DNA of 64,000 nucleotides, taken from contig NZ_QNUX01000007.1 of the NCBI RefSeq assembly GCF_003312425.1, forward strand, positions 62,001-126,000. Direction: 5' to 3'. The position numbers and the translations under genes were made by a program. The stretch comes from Flavobacterium psychrolimnae. Its GTDB lineage: Bacteria > Bacteroidota > Bacteroidia > Flavobacteriales > Flavobacteriaceae. Below, piece by piece: positions 7,999 to 18,222 of the stretch (positions are counted from its first letter, which is position 1; each line of letters starts with the position of its first letter). Below the pieces are notes generated by a model. That model searched no databases. It worked only from the letters and a program-made list of their open reading frames with translations, and was not told the DNA's origin.

Positions 7999-8469
7999 CT
8001 AATTCTTTTCAAATGTCAAATAATTCATTTCAGCATTACCATTCTTTAAAGCTCTTAATCGTACTTGTGTAGCAGTGATTTCAACAACATCCCATTCCTC
8101 AGATAACCCGACAAAAGCTAAAGGATTTGAAAACGAAATAGCAAAATCGATATCATTATTTGGATTATCATCCGCGATATCTGATTTTGTGATTGTCCAT
8201 TTTCCGCTGTAATCTACATTGAAATTATCTGCCATTAAAATATTATTTGGACCAAAACTAAAATTATAGCCTGAAAAAGAACTCGATTTATTTGTTTTAC
8301 TATCCAAAAAATAAGTGACTTTCCAAGTTCCGTGATTCAAAGTCGCCAGTATACTTTCCGGACTTTTAGCTACAGTATTTGATACTATTGCGTCATCATC
8401 GCAACATGTACCTGCAATGTTTAGCAAAAAAATACAAAGCACAAACGGGAAAAGCACTATTTTTTTCAT
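7999..8469 (-). CDS. Putative lipocalin-like lipoprotein
   Basis: 156 residues beginning with a hydrophobic signal segment and a cysteine pair (IAGTCCDDD; Cys22, Cys23). The acidic run just after the cysteine resembles the surface-export signals of Bacteroidota lipoproteins, though Thr before Cys22 is an unusual lipobox residue. The mature part has the look of the lipocalin-like family (GTWKVTYFLDS, YSGKWTIT, TFEKN), a small beta-barrel. Ligand unknown. It stands alone between ffh and argS with its own terminator. Confidence 0.6.
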   Translation of the reverse strand: MKKIVLFPFVLCIFLLNIAGTCCDDDAIVSNTVAKSPESILATLNHGTWKVTYFLDSKTNKSSSFSGYNFSFGPNNILMADNFNVDYSGKWTITKSDIADDNPNNDIDFAISFSNPLAFVGLSEEWDVVEITATQVRLRALKNGNAEMNYLTFEKN

Positions 8470-8536
8470 AATACATTAGTAATTTCGTTTAAAATTACTA
8501 AAAATATTATCTTTTTCGTATTAAAATCAACTTTAT

Positions 8537-10315
8537 TTACATTCTTTCAGGAACACTAATTCCCAACAATTTAAATGAAGCTGCAATTATATCTGCTACT
8601 TTTTTAGACAATTGAACACGGAAGATTTTCTTTTCTAAATCTTCTTCGCCCAAAATAGGAACTGCTTGATAGAATGAATTGTATTCACGAACTAAATCAT
8701 AGGTAAAATTTGCCAGCAAAGCAGGACTGTGATGCTGTGCTGCATTTTGAATCACTTCAGGAAATAACTCTAATTGTTTTACCAGTTCTTTCTCTTTTTC
8801 GTGCAACGTTGTAATTTTTGATTTATTCGAAAAATCAAAATTTGCTTTACGAATAATAGATTGAATTCTGGCGTAGGTGTATTGAATAAACGGGCCAGTA
8901 TTTCCTGCAAAATCTACCGATTCTTCCGGATTGAAAAGGATTCGCTTTTTAGGATCTACTTTCAAAATATAATATTTCAAAGCGCCTAAACCTATGGTTT
9001 TATACAAAGTACTTTTTTCTTCGGCTGTATAAGTTTCTAATTTCCCTAAATCTTCTGCAATTTTCTGTGCTGTATCAGCCATTTCCTGCATCAAATCATC
9101 GGCATCTACAACTGTTCCTTCTCGACTTTTCATTTTTCCGGAAGGTAAATCCACCATTCCGTACGACAAATGAAATAAATTTTTAGACCATTCAAAACCT
9201 AATTTTTTCAAGATAAGAAACAACACTTTAAAGTGATAATCCTGTTCATTACCTACCGTATAAACCATTCCACCAACATCTGGATAATCTTTCACACGCT
9301 GAATCGCCGTTCCAATATCCTGCGTCATGTAAACCGCAGTTCCATCTGAACGCAATACAATTTTACGGTCCAAACCTTCATCCGTTAAATCAATCCAAAC
9401 CGAACCGTCAGGATCTTTTTCGAAAACACCTCTGTCCAAACCAATCTGAACAACATCTTTCCCTAATAAATAGGTGTTACTTTCGTAATAAAAACAATCA
9501 AAATCAACACCAAGATTTTTATAGGTTTTAGCAAAACCATCATAAACCCATTGATTCATGGTTTTCCACAGCGAAATAACGGCTTCGTCTCCAGCTTCCC
9601 ATTTTAGCAACATTTCCTGAGCTTCGAGAATGATTGGCGCTTGTTTTTTAGCTTCTTCTTCTGTTTTGCCGGCGCTCATTAATTGCGCTATTTCTTCTTT
9701 ATACGCTTTATCAAAAGCAACGTAGTAATTTCCAACTAATTTATCTCCTTTTAAACCTGTTGATTCCGGCGTTTGTCCGTTTCCGAATTTTTGCCAAGCC
9801 AACATTGATTTACAAATATGAATTCCTCTATCATTAATGATTTGAGTTTTATATACTTTCTTACCCGAAGCTTTGATGATTTCTGCCACTGAATATCCCA
9901 AAAGGTTATTACGTACGTGACCTAAATGCAAGGGTTTATTGGTATTTGGCGAAGAATATTCCACCATTACCGCTTTATCTTCTGGATTTGGAGTAACGAA
10001 ACCAAATTTAACATCGTCTTTTATTTCTCCGAAGAAATCCAAATAATATTCATCTGAAATAACAATATTTAAAAATCCTGAAACTACATTAAACCTACTT
10101 ACCTCAGCTAAATTTTCAACTAAATAGTTCCCTATTTTATTTCCTAATTCTACTGGATTACTTTTCACCACTTTCAACAAGGGGAAAATAACCATTGTAA
10201 TATCTCCCTCAAATTCCTTGCGTGTAGTTTGAAATTCAACTTTATCAATGGTAACGTCAAACAAAGCTTTTACAGCTTTTTCAATAGAGGGTGTAAGAAT
10301 CTGTTGTAATGTCAT
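8537..10315 (-). CDS. argS: Arginyl-tRNA synthetase
   Basis: Class I synthetase charging tRNA-Arg. 592 residues, the normal bacterial length. The N-terminal Add1 domain is followed by EYSSPNTNKPLHLGHVRNN, containing the HIGH signature as HLGH; the KMSK loop is represented by GKMKSREGTVVD; the C-terminal anticodon-binding domain has FIQYTYARIQSI and ends LLGISVPERM, as in other ArgRS proteins. A -7 box lies 19 bases before the ATG. Confidence 0.97.
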   Translation of the reverse strand: MTLQQILTPSIEKAVKALFDVTIDKVEFQTTRKEFEGDITMVIFPLLKVVKSNPVELGNKIGNYLVENLAEVSRFNVVSGFLNIVISDEYYLDFFGEIKDDVKFGFVTPNPEDKAVMVEYSSPNTNKPLHLGHVRNNLLGYSVAEIIKASGKKVYKTQIINDRGIHICKSMLAWQKFGNGQTPESTGLKGDKLVGNYYVAFDKAYKEEIAQLMSAGKTEEEAKKQAPIILEAQEMLLKWEAGDEAVISLWKTMNQWVYDGFAKTYKNLGVDFDCFYYESNTYLLGKDVVQIGLDRGVFEKDPDGSVWIDLTDEGLDRKIVLRSDGTAVYMTQDIGTAIQRVKDYPDVGGMVYTVGNEQDYHFKVLFLILKKLGFEWSKNLFHLSYGMVDLPSGKMKSREGTVVDADDLMQEMADTAQKIAEDLGKLETYTAEEKSTLYKTIGLGALKYYILKVDPKKRILFNPEESVDFAGNTGPFIQYTYARIQSIIRKANFDFSNKSKITTLHEKEKELVKQLELFPEVIQNAAQHHSPALLANFTYDLVREYNSFYQAVPILGEEDLEKKIFRVQLSKKVADIIAASFKLLGISVPERM

Positions 10316-10333
10316 GGTGTAAATTTAAAAATG

Positions 10334-10341
10334 CAAAGATA
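10334..10341 (-). promoter_or_regulatory. -7 box TATCTTTG of argS
   Basis: On the minus strand it reads TATCTTTGC and implies a leader of about 12 bases. Confidence 0.45.
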
Positions 10342-10485
10342 ATTCTAATTCCTTAATATGCTTATAAAAGTTTTTCAATTACGTCTTAAAAACACTAATA
10401 AATGAAAAAAGCCGTTTTACAACTGCCTTTAAGATTGAGTTAACATAAATTTAGCATTTTTTAAAAATGGTAATTCAATTTTCAC

Positions 10486-10493
10486 TATTTTTG
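10486..10493 (+). promoter_or_regulatory. -7 box TATTTTTG of the adhesin gene
   Basis: Lies 25 bases before the adhesin ATG. No -33 TTG is seen at 17-23 bases. Confidence 0.4.
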
Positions 10494-10517
10494 ATATGCA
10501 AATTAACAACCTAAAAC

Positions 10518-13500
10518 ATGAAAAAGACACTTATTTTTATTTTGTTGATGGTTTTACAAAATATTCATTCCCAATCAGTTAACATAAGCACAACGAAATA
10601 CACGGTTAACGAATTGGTAAATCAGGTATTAGTGAATTCGCCTTGTGTTGAGGGTGTCAATGTAAGTTCGAGAACAGGAACAGCATTTGGATCTTCAAAC
10701 GGAATAGGATATTTTGAAAACACCAATAGTGCCTTTCCATTTTCTAACGGTGTCGTATTAACGACCGGAGATGTAAACAAAGTAGTAAGTCCTAATACCA
10801 GCGTTCTCAGTGATGGTTCAGCGGCATGGATAGGAGATTCTGATTTGGAGGCCAATTTACTTTCGCAGTCTGGAATAACTATTAATTCGACAAATGCGAG
10901 TTACATTGAATTTGATTTCCAACCTAAAACACCCAATTTCGATTTTTCTTTTCTTTTTGCTTCCGAAGAATATGGAACTTCCCAATGTAATTTTTCCGAT
11001 GCTTTTGCTTTTCTTTTAAAAGATGTAACTGCTGGTGGCACAAATGTAAATTTAGCTGTAATTCCCGGTACTGCTATCCCGGTTTCTGTTGAAACCATAA
11101 GAGACATGGCTTATAATCCTAGTTGCCCTTCCGCCAATCCAAACTATTTTGGAGCTTTTAATGGAGGTGGATTTGGTCCTGCCATAAATTTCAACGGACA
11201 AACAGTTTCAATGCTAGCTTCGGCAACCGGCTTAGATATTACTCACGTCTATCGAATTAAATTAGTAATTGCTGACGGAGGAAATAATACGGGTTATGAT
11301 TCTGCCATCTTTTTAGAAGCAAATAGTTTTAATATTGGACAAGATGTTTTAGGACTTGATTACACTACGGCAAACAATGCTGCAATTTGTCCTGGTAACA
11401 CGTTGCCAATATTATCGGCCGCAGGTTTAGATCCGGCAACTACTTTTGTTTGGAAAAAAAATGGAATAGTATTTTCGCCGGCACAAACAGGGGTGACATT
11501 AGATCTCAATGCAATCACTCCACTGGTTAGTTCCGGAATTCATACTTATAGTGTAATGTATAAAGAACCCGGATGCATCGAAGTTACAGATGAAATCACG
11601 ATAGAAATTTATCCTAAGATCGGCGTAATCACGACAGTTCCTAACATTTACGCATGTGATTCTGGGGCTTCCTCCTATGATTTTGATCTAAATAAAAACA
11701 CTATAATCATTAGGGCTGGGATTAACCAATCGACGAGTACAGATGGCGCTTTAGATGATTTACCCGCAAATACTATTATTACTTATCACTTAACTGATGC
11801 AGATGCACGGGGAAATATTGGCGCAATATCAATTCTTCAGACTATTTCAAGTACTGAAAGTGGGAAACAAATTTTTGCCAGAATTCAAAACCCGGACACG
11901 TTATGCTTTGAAGTTAGGTCTTTTCAATTGCTGATTGTTCCGCCACCTCAAATTGCAAATATCCCGGCAGATGCAACACTATGTTCCAGAAATTTATCTG
12001 AAACTCCTTTGAGAGCTAATTTCAACTTAACAACACAAATTGCGTCCATTATTGGTTCTCAAAATACATCGTACAACCTTCTTACATTTCACTCCTCAGA
12101 AACGGGAGCAAATAACAATACTAATATTATAACTCCAAATGCAAGTAACCAATTATTATCTCCAAGCACAACGTTATGGGTTCGATTACAAAATATTTCA
12201 AATCCTAATTGTTATGTTGTTACCAGTTTTAAATTGATTGTCAATCCTTTGCCAGAAGTAGATATATTACCAGATGTATTTGTATGTGACTCTTATACTC
12301 TCCCACCATTAACAAAAGCCGGAGCGCAATACTGGACCGGAAATAACGGAACCGGAACACAACTTTTTGTAGGAGATATAATAAATACTACTACATTGAA
12401 CCTTTATGTTTTTAATCAATCTGGGCTGTGTACCAACCAAGATTCTTTTAACGTGACTATTGCTGATTTAGACTCAATAACACCAGTTTCACAAACATAT
12501 TGCACGCAATATCAGCTACCCTCTTTACCCTATGCCCGATATTTTACTCAAAGCGGAGGAACTAACACTCCTGGTAATATAGAGTTAGCAGCTGGATTTA
12601 CGGTAAATACACCGGGAGTTAACAGAATTTATGTTTGGTTTGAAGACACAACTATTACACCATCTTGTACACAAGAAAGACCATTTGATATAACTATTAT
12701 TCCATTTACTGCATTACCTAATTATTCAAATCAATTTGCATGCACCTCTTACACATTACCTAACGATCCTAATGGTGGTATTTATTACACTGGAATTAAT
12801 AAGAGCGGATTTCTTTTGCCAGCAGGAACAATAGTGAGTACGACTACCCAAATCTATGTATATAAAGAGAGTGGTACTTCTCCAGTAAATTGTTCCGACG
12901 AAAAGACCTTTACAGTCTTTATTGGTTTAGCTAGCATTACTCCCCCAACAGATGTAAATTCATGTTCTTCATACACACTTCCGACATTGGTCGTAGGAGA
13001 ATATCGAACTGCGGCAGCGGGCGGAGGAACTTCAATTGCTGCTGGAACATTCATCAATGCAACCACAACACTTTGGTTTTATGTACCAGGACAAGCGTGT
13101 ACCGATAATCTTGATTTTACTGTGACAGTGAATATTGCTCCTTTGCCAGAGATACTAGATACCGAGCCACAATGCGACGTATATTATTTACCTCCAGTTG
13201 CACATTCAGGAAATTATTTCACAGGTCCCTTAGGAACTGGAGAACTTCGTCCCGTGGGATATCCTGTAACCACTACACAACTAATGTACTTCTATGATAA
13301 AGCCCCAATCGGAACATGTTATGTGGAAAAAGAATTCGTGATTACCATTAATAAATCTCCTGCAATTGATGCAAAACCAGTGGAAGTTATTCGATGTGGT
13401 CAAAGTTATATTTTAGATGATTTAAGAAACGGGGAATATTATGAATTTGCGGGCGGACCCTCTCCTACGAATCCTGTTTTACCACCCGGAACCGTTTTGA

Positions 13501-14804
13501 CAACCTCAAAAACAATCTATGTTTATGCCGCAGCCGCAGCTCCTAACACCTGTGTTTCTGAATACAGCATAGATGTGATAGTTACATTTGTAAATGACAT
13601 AGACGATCAATTTGCATGTAATAGTTACAATTTACCAGCTATCGTAGGAATGGGGAGTTATTATACCGCTCCCAATGGTCCCGCAGGAACTGGAGTACAA
13701 TTACTGCCTCCTTATTCTCCCATAACTGCTACGACAACACTATATATTTATGTAGAAAATAACAATAGAGTTACCTGTATTGATGAAGATCCTTTTATTA
13801 TTACCATTTACAATAGTCCAACCATAACACCTATTGCTCCTGTAACCAGATGTGAATCTTATGAACTTCCGGCGTATACCGCTCCTGTAACAAGATATTT
13901 TACGAATCCAGGCGGTCCTGGAAGTAACAACACTGAACGATTTCCAGGCGATTTTATCACTGCTTCAACTACTATTTATGCCTATGCCGAATCAGGAACA
14001 TCTGCAACTGTGGTTTGTCCTACTGAAAAACCGATGGTAATTACTATCACCGAAAAACCAAAACCGGCTCTAAACATTCCGGCCATTTGTATCGATATTG
14101 ATACTGGAATAACTACTGCTGCTTTTATTGAAAGTGGATTTACCGCACCTCAGTACTCCTTTGAATGGAAAAGCGAAGACGGAACTTTAGTCAGTACAGC
14201 TGATAATTTTTCAACAAATGAGCCCGGAAACTATACGCTCACAGTTACCAACTTGTCTATTTTTGGCTGTACTTCTGACATTGTCCCTTTTACAGTTATT
14301 GAATCTTCAAAACCCGCCTCTGTAACCTTTACAACCAGTGGATGGTTCACGGATAACCAAACCATAACGGTTACTGCTGTCCCATTTGTTGGCGACGGAA
14401 GTAATTTCCTATATTCATTAGATGGAGGTTCCCCACAAGAGAGTAATGTGTTCACCAATGTGAGCTCCGGAATTCATGAAATAATAGTGAGCGATGCCAA
14501 TTGCGGAACTTTTACAATTCCTTTATCTGTCAGACTTATAAATAGTCCTAAATTCTTTACTCCAAACGGAGATGGCTTTAACGATACTTGGAATATTACC
14601 GGTATACCAGATAGTGAAAATTTAAAATTATATATTTTTGATCGCTATGGAAAACTGCTCAAAGAATTATTTCCAAATGGTTCGGGTTGGGACGGAACCT
14701 TTAATGGATATCCACTCCCAGCTGATGATTATTGGTTTTCGATTTCATACACCGAGGACAATGTTTTAAAAGAATATAAATCCCATTTCTCATTAAAAAG
14801 ATAA
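10518..14804 (+). CDS. Large T9SS-secreted adhesin (choice-of-anchor L domain, cysteine repeats, type B sorting domain)
   Basis: 1428 residues. Signal peptide 1-18. Residues about 40-270 match the choice-of-anchor L type (GNGIG-like FENTN, FSNGVVLTTG, FLFASEEYGTSQCNFSDAFAF). Two longer Cys-bearing modules (about 380-580) follow, then eight tandem modules of about 74 residues (about 586-1176), each with the pattern CxSYxLP...Y(Y/F)Tg...G...TTTxxYVY...C..E..F.VTI and two cysteines. An Ig-like segment leads to a T9SS type B sorting domain (about 1342-1428: FFTPNGDGFNDTWNI, YIFDRYGKLL, GWDGTFNG). The protein should cross the outer membrane by type IX secretion and be held at the surface, like SprB-family gliding or adhesion proteins. 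The ligand is unknown. It is transcribed alone, with its own promoter box and terminator. Confidence 0.88.
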   Translation: MKKTLIFILLMVLQNIHSQSVNISTTKYTVNELVNQVLVNSPCVEGVNVSSRTGTAFGSSNGIGYFENTNSAFPFSNGVVLTTGDVNKVVSPNTSVLSDGSAAWIGDSDLEANLLSQSGITINSTNASYIEFDFQPKTPNFDFSFLFASEEYGTSQCNFSDAFAFLLKDVTAGGTNVNLAVIPGTAIPVSVETIRDMAYNPSCPSANPNYFGAFNGGGFGPAINFNGQTVSMLASATGLDITHVYRIKLVIADGGNNTGYDSAIFLEANSFNIGQDVLGLDYTTANNAAICPGNTLPILSAAGLDPATTFVWKKNGIVFSPAQTGVTLDLNAITPLVSSGIHTYSVMYKEPGCIEVTDEITIEIYPKIGVITTVPNIYACDSGASSYDFDLNKNTIIIRAGINQSTSTDGALDDLPANTIITYHLTDADARGNIGAISILQTISSTESGKQIFARIQNPDTLCFEVRSFQLLIVPPPQIANIPADATLCSRNLSETPLRANFNLTTQIASIIGSQNTSYNLLTFHSSETGANNNTNIITPNASNQLLSPSTTLWVRLQNISNPNCYVVTSFKLIVNPLPEVDILPDVFVCDSYTLPPLTKAGAQYWTGNNGTGTQLFVGDIINTTTLNLYVFNQSGLCTNQDSFNVTIADLDSITPVSQTYCTQYQLPSLPYARYFTQSGGTNTPGNIELAAGFTVNTPGVNRIYVWFEDTTITPSCTQERPFDITIIPFTALPNYSNQFACTSYTLPNDPNGGIYYTGINKSGFLLPAGTIVSTTTQIYVYKESGTSPVNCSDEKTFTVFIGLASITPPTDVNSCSSYTLPTLVVGEYRTAAAGGGTSIAAGTFINATTTLWFYVPGQACTDNLDFTVTVNIAPLPEILDTEPQCDVYYLPPVAHSGNYFTGPLGTGELRPVGYPVTTTQLMYFYDKAPIGTCYVEKEFVITINKSPAIDAKPVEVIRCGQSYILDDLRNGEYYEFAGGPSPTNPVLPPGTVLTTSKTIYVYAAAAAPNTCVSEYSIDVIVTFVNDIDDQFACNSYNLPAIVGMGSYYTAPNGPAGTGVQLLPPYSPITATTTLYIYVENNNRVTCIDEDPFIITIYNSPTITPIAPVTRCESYELPAYTAPVTRYFTNPGGPGSNNTERFPGDFITASTTIYAYAESGTSATVVCPTEKPMVITITEKPKPALNIPAICIDIDTGITTAAFIESGFTAPQYSFEWKSEDGTLVSTADNFSTNEPGNYTLTVTNLSIFGCTSDIVPFTVIESSKPASVTFTTSGWFTDNQTITVTAVPFVGDGSNFLYSLDGGSPQESNVFTNVSSGIHEIIVSDANCGTFTIPLSVRLINSPKFFTPNGDGFNDTWNITGIPDSENLKLYIFDRYGKLLKELFPNGSGWDGTFNGYPLPADDYWFSISYTEDNVLKEYKSHFSLKR

Positions 14805-14821
14805 ACACTAACGTATTCTCT

Positions 14822-14851
14822 AAAAGGGCTTTCATAATCGAAAGCCCTTTT
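14822..14851 (+). terminator. Terminator after the adhesin gene
   Basis: Twelve-base arms AAAAGGGCTTTC/GAAAGCCCTTTT around ATAATC, followed by a long T-run. Confidence 0.9.
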
Positions 14852-14992
14852 TTTTTGTTATTTAAATAATAAAAACCAAAAATACTTGTAACAAAACAGT
14901 GCCTCATCAGTCTATTATGTACTTTCAAAATGCAAAATAATAATTATGCATAAAATAGTACTTTGCAATACATAATAATTAAAATAAATAAT

Positions 14993-15000
14993 TACCTTTG
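14993..15000 (+). promoter_or_regulatory. -7 box TACCTTTG of the first TonB-dependent receptor gene
   Basis: 30 bases before the ATG. A TTG at 14963 is 27 bases upstream, longer than the usual spacer. Confidence 0.45.
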
Positions 15001-15029
15001 CTTCATCAATCATTTAAATCAAATCAATC

Positions 15030-17441
15030 ATGAAACTTAAATTAATTTTAATCTGTTTAATCGGAACGTTGTTTTCGATGCAGGCACAAACTTCGGTCAA
15101 ACCGACGATTCTAGAAAACACAGGAATTATTTCTGGAAAGATCACTGACAAAAAAACTAATGAACCTTTACCGTACGTGAATATTGTGGTAAAAGAAAAC
15201 AACAAAGTTATTACTGGTGAAATCACATCTGATAAAGGAACTTTTCAAATAAAAAATTTAGCCTTAAAAGATTACATTGTTGAAATCCAGTTTATGGGAT
15301 ATAAGACCATCACTAAAGCAATTTCACTGACAAACGACGCAAAAAATGCAAATCTGAACACGATTGCTATCGAAGAAGATGCCATTGAATTAAAGGGCGT
15401 AAATATAATTGCTGAACCTTCCACCATTGAACAAAAAATTGACAGAAAAGTAATCAATGTAGGGAAAGATCTAACCACGGCAGGTGCAACGGCATCCGAA
15501 ATCATGAATAATATTCCTTCTGTAAATGTAGACCAAGATGGAAAATTATCTTTGCGAGGAAACGAAAACGTACGCGTTCTGGTAGATGGACGTCCAAGTA
15601 ATATTGAAGCTTCACAGCTGTTGAAACAAATTCCGTCCACTTCCATTAAAAAAATTGAATTAATCACGAATCCAAGTGCCAAATACAATCCGGAAGGAAT
15701 GTCTGGGATCATCAACATTGTTTTACATAAAAATGCCAATGACGGATTTAATGCCAGCATCAATACAGGTCTGACTTTTGCACAAACACCAAAGATTAGC
15801 AATTCCCTTAACATGAACTATAGAACCGGTAAGGTGAACTTTTTCTCCACTTATGGAAATAATTTTGGTAAAAACTTCAATGAAGGAAATATTTCAAGGC
15901 TTGACGACAACTCCAATCAAATGTTTGATATCGTGAATGATAATAAATCTCATTTGTTCAAAATTGGAATGGATTACTACATCAATGACAAAAACACTAT
16001 TTCTGCTTACACGAATCAAAATATATTTGTTGGTAATGGTATCGTGGATGTGAACATTGTAAATCCAAATACCTCTCAAAATTTGCTGCTAAATTCCAAA
16101 TATTTTTCAGACAATACGGACGGAACTTATAATGTAGCGTTCAAACATTTAACGAAAAAAGAAGGTGAAACACTGGATTTAGAAATAAATCACAGCATCT
16201 ATTCTGAAAATCAAGATGCTAGTTTTCTAACTACTTTCAACAATCCAAATATTCCAAGCAGTTCTTATAACGATAATCTGGGTGATAAAAGACAAAATTC
16301 AACCGTCAATTTAGACTATGTAAATCCGCTTAATGACAAAACTAATTTAGAGTTAGGTGCTGAAAGCAGAATTATACGAACAGAAAACAATTACATGACT
16401 AACAACAGTTCGTTATCAAATTCTGATTACAGCTATGATTTAGACATCTATTCTGCTTACGCTACATTTGGTCAAAAATTCAAAAAAATAGGATATCAAT
16501 TAGGTGCCCGTTTTGAAAGCTACAAGGTAAACGCAATGTTAAACGGCGTTACCGCTTACAAAGATGATTATTTCACAGTGTATCCTTCAGCTTCGATGAC
16601 TTATTCTCCAACTGAAAAGAATCAGTTCCAAATCAGTTTAAGCCGACGTGTAGACAGACCTAGTTTAGACCAAACCAAACCTATCAGAGAATTCAGCACA
16701 CCTAGAATAACCTCCATTGGAAACCCTGAATTAGACCCGCAATTTACCACATCTATTGAATTAAATTACACTAAGACAATTGCTAAAGGATCATTCAGTA
16801 CTGGTCTTTTTATAAGAAGTATTTACAATGAAATTAACAGAATTCTCTATCCAGATCCACAAAATCAGGACCAACAAATTATGAGTTTTGATAACTTCGA
16901 CAATAATACAGCCTATGGTTTTGAGGCCTCTTTAAATTACAAAATCAATAGTTGGTGGGACATACAACCGGCGATAGATTTTTCTAGTATTAACCAAAAT
17001 GGATTAGTTTCAGTACTTAATTCAACCACCAATACATTTGATTTGGTTTCCAAAGAAGTAACTGCATCAGCTTTCAATGCCCGTTTCAACAGTAATTTCA
17101 AAGCCACTAAAAACCTTCGTTTCCTTTTATTTGGATTTTATCGTTCCGGAGTTGATGGTGTACAATTCAACGGTAAAGAAATGTATAAAATTGATACCGG
17201 TGGACGTTATTCTTTCCTAAAAGACAAAGCTACTTTAAGCGTTCGTTTCAATGATATTTTCAATACGATGAAAGCCGGTTTTGATGGACAAAATCCATAC
17301 CCGCAAGTAGGTCAGTTTACTTGGGAAAGCCAATCCCTTTATCTTGGTTTTAACTACATCTTTGGCGCAGGGAAAAATAAAAACTTGCAGCGCAAACAAA
17401 GAGATAACAATACCAAACAAGATGGTGGAGGATTGTTTTAA
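15030..17441 (+). CDS. TonB-dependent receptor, outer membrane beta-barrel family
   Basis: 803 residues, outer membrane. Signal peptide 1-19 (ending MQAQ). A carboxypeptidase-regulatory-like beta-sandwich follows (about 33-115: GIISGKITDKKTNEPLPYVN), then a plug domain (about 135-235: SEIMNNIPSVNVDQDG, LSLRGNENVRVLVDGRPSNI) and a long beta-barrel of the OMP_b-brl_3 type. No SusD partner or enzyme lies next to it, so it does not belong to a polysaccharide utilisation locus here; this receptor class is often linked to metal, siderophore or peptide uptake. Substrate not predicted. It ends QDGGGLF, not the usual terminal aromatic strand. Confidence 0.85.
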   Translation: MKLKLILICLIGTLFSMQAQTSVKPTILENTGIISGKITDKKTNEPLPYVNIVVKENNKVITGEITSDKGTFQIKNLALKDYIVEIQFMGYKTITKAISLTNDAKNANLNTIAIEEDAIELKGVNIIAEPSTIEQKIDRKVINVGKDLTTAGATASEIMNNIPSVNVDQDGKLSLRGNENVRVLVDGRPSNIEASQLLKQIPSTSIKKIELITNPSAKYNPEGMSGIINIVLHKNANDGFNASINTGLTFAQTPKISNSLNMNYRTGKVNFFSTYGNNFGKNFNEGNISRLDDNSNQMFDIVNDNKSHLFKIGMDYYINDKNTISAYTNQNIFVGNGIVDVNIVNPNTSQNLLLNSKYFSDNTDGTYNVAFKHLTKKEGETLDLEINHSIYSENQDASFLTTFNNPNIPSSSYNDNLGDKRQNSTVNLDYVNPLNDKTNLELGAESRIIRTENNYMTNNSSLSNSDYSYDLDIYSAYATFGQKFKKIGYQLGARFESYKVNAMLNGVTAYKDDYFTVYPSASMTYSPTEKNQFQISLSRRVDRPSLDQTKPIREFSTPRITSIGNPELDPQFTTSIELNYTKTIAKGSFSTGLFIRSIYNEINRILYPDPQNQDQQIMSFDNFDNNTAYGFEASLNYKINSWWDIQPAIDFSSINQNGLVSVLNSTTNTFDLVSKEVTASAFNARFNSNFKATKNLRFLLFGFYRSGVDGVQFNGKEMYKIDTGGRYSFLKDKATLSVRFNDIFNTMKAGFDGQNPYPQVGQFTWESQSLYLGFNYIFGAGKNKNLQRKQRDNNTKQDGGGLF

Positions 17442-17495
17442 ACAAAAAATAAAATGCCTGAATAAAAATTAGTTTTAATAGTTAGTTACCAAAAG

Positions 17496-17527
17496 AAAAA
17501 CTCGGAGTATGCCAACTCCGAGTTTTT
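17496..17527. terminator. Bidirectional terminator between the receptor gene and cutC
   Basis: AAAAACTCGGAGT and ACTCCGAGTTTTT pair perfectly between converging genes, with T-runs in both directions. Confidence 0.9.
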
Positions 17528-17550
17528 TGATTTAAAAACTTTTATGCGAA

Positions 17551-18222
17551 TTATAAATGGGCTTTTAGGGCTTTTATTTCCTCTGGATTTGCTATTTCCC
17601 CCATACCAATAACTGCAGAAGAATGATAGAAAACAGCTTTTGTTTTTGCCTTTAATAATCCAATATTTGTTGAACGCAACCCACCACCTGGCATTATTAC
17701 AATTCGATTATTAGCCTTTTCTACTAATCTTGCCAAAACATCAACACCGTCAACTGCATTTGTTTCTTCTCCTGAAGTCAGAACGGCTTTAAAACCAAAT
17801 TCGATTAGCGATTCAAGTGCTTGGAATTTATTTTTTACACCATCAAAAGCACGATGAAACGTACAAGGAAGTGGCTTTGCCAAATCTACTAACTCTGCAT
17901 TTTGTAGTTCATTAAGACTACCGTCTTCGTTTAAAATTCCAAAAACAAAACCATCAACCTGAAGTTTTTTCAATGCTAATATTTCTGATTTCATTTGTTC
18001 GAATTCAAAATCAGAATAAACGAAATCTCCACCACGAGGCCGAATCATAACATTCAAATCAATGGTGACTTTATCCCGAACAATTTTGGTAAATTCGAAA
18101 TCTGGCGTTGTTCCGCCCGCTGTTCTATTGGCGCATAATTCTACTCTATTAGCACCATTTTCTTGTGCAATAACAGCTGATTCCAAATTGAAACAGGCGA
18201 TTTCCAGTTGAGCTTTTTTCAT
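17551..18222 (-). CDS. cutC: CutC family protein (copper homeostasis)
   Basis: 223 residues forming a TIM-barrel-type protein. Family signatures are clear: EIACFNLESAVIAQENGANRVELC at the N-terminus, VMIRPRGGDFVYSD, FHRAFD and VLTSGE. CutC was linked to copper tolerance in E. coli and binds Cu(I) in other species, but its enzymatic role is unsettled. The start codon directly follows the stop of the glycosylasparaginase gene, so the two are probably translated from one mRNA. Confidence 0.92.
   Translation of the reverse strand: MKKAQLEIACFNLESAVIAQENGANRVELCANRTAGGTTPDFEFTKIVRDKVTIDLNVMIRPRGGDFVYSDFEFEQMKSEILALKKLQVDGFVFGILNEDGSLNELQNAELVDLAKPLPCTFHRAFDGVKNKFQALESLIEFGFKAVLTSGEETNAVDGVDVLARLVEKANNRIVIMPGGGLRSTNIGLLKAKTKAVFYHSSAVIGMGEIANPEEIKALKAHL

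Noticed and set aside
15272..15814. 180-codon open frame on the minus strand inside the first TonB-dependent receptor gene
   Set aside because: It lies fully opposite a well-supported gene, has low-complexity residues and no family pattern; it is a shadow.
10518..17441. Polysaccharide utilisation locus
   Set aside because: There is a TonB-dependent receptor but no SusD-like protein, no sensor and no glycan enzyme next to it; the neighbour is an adhesin.
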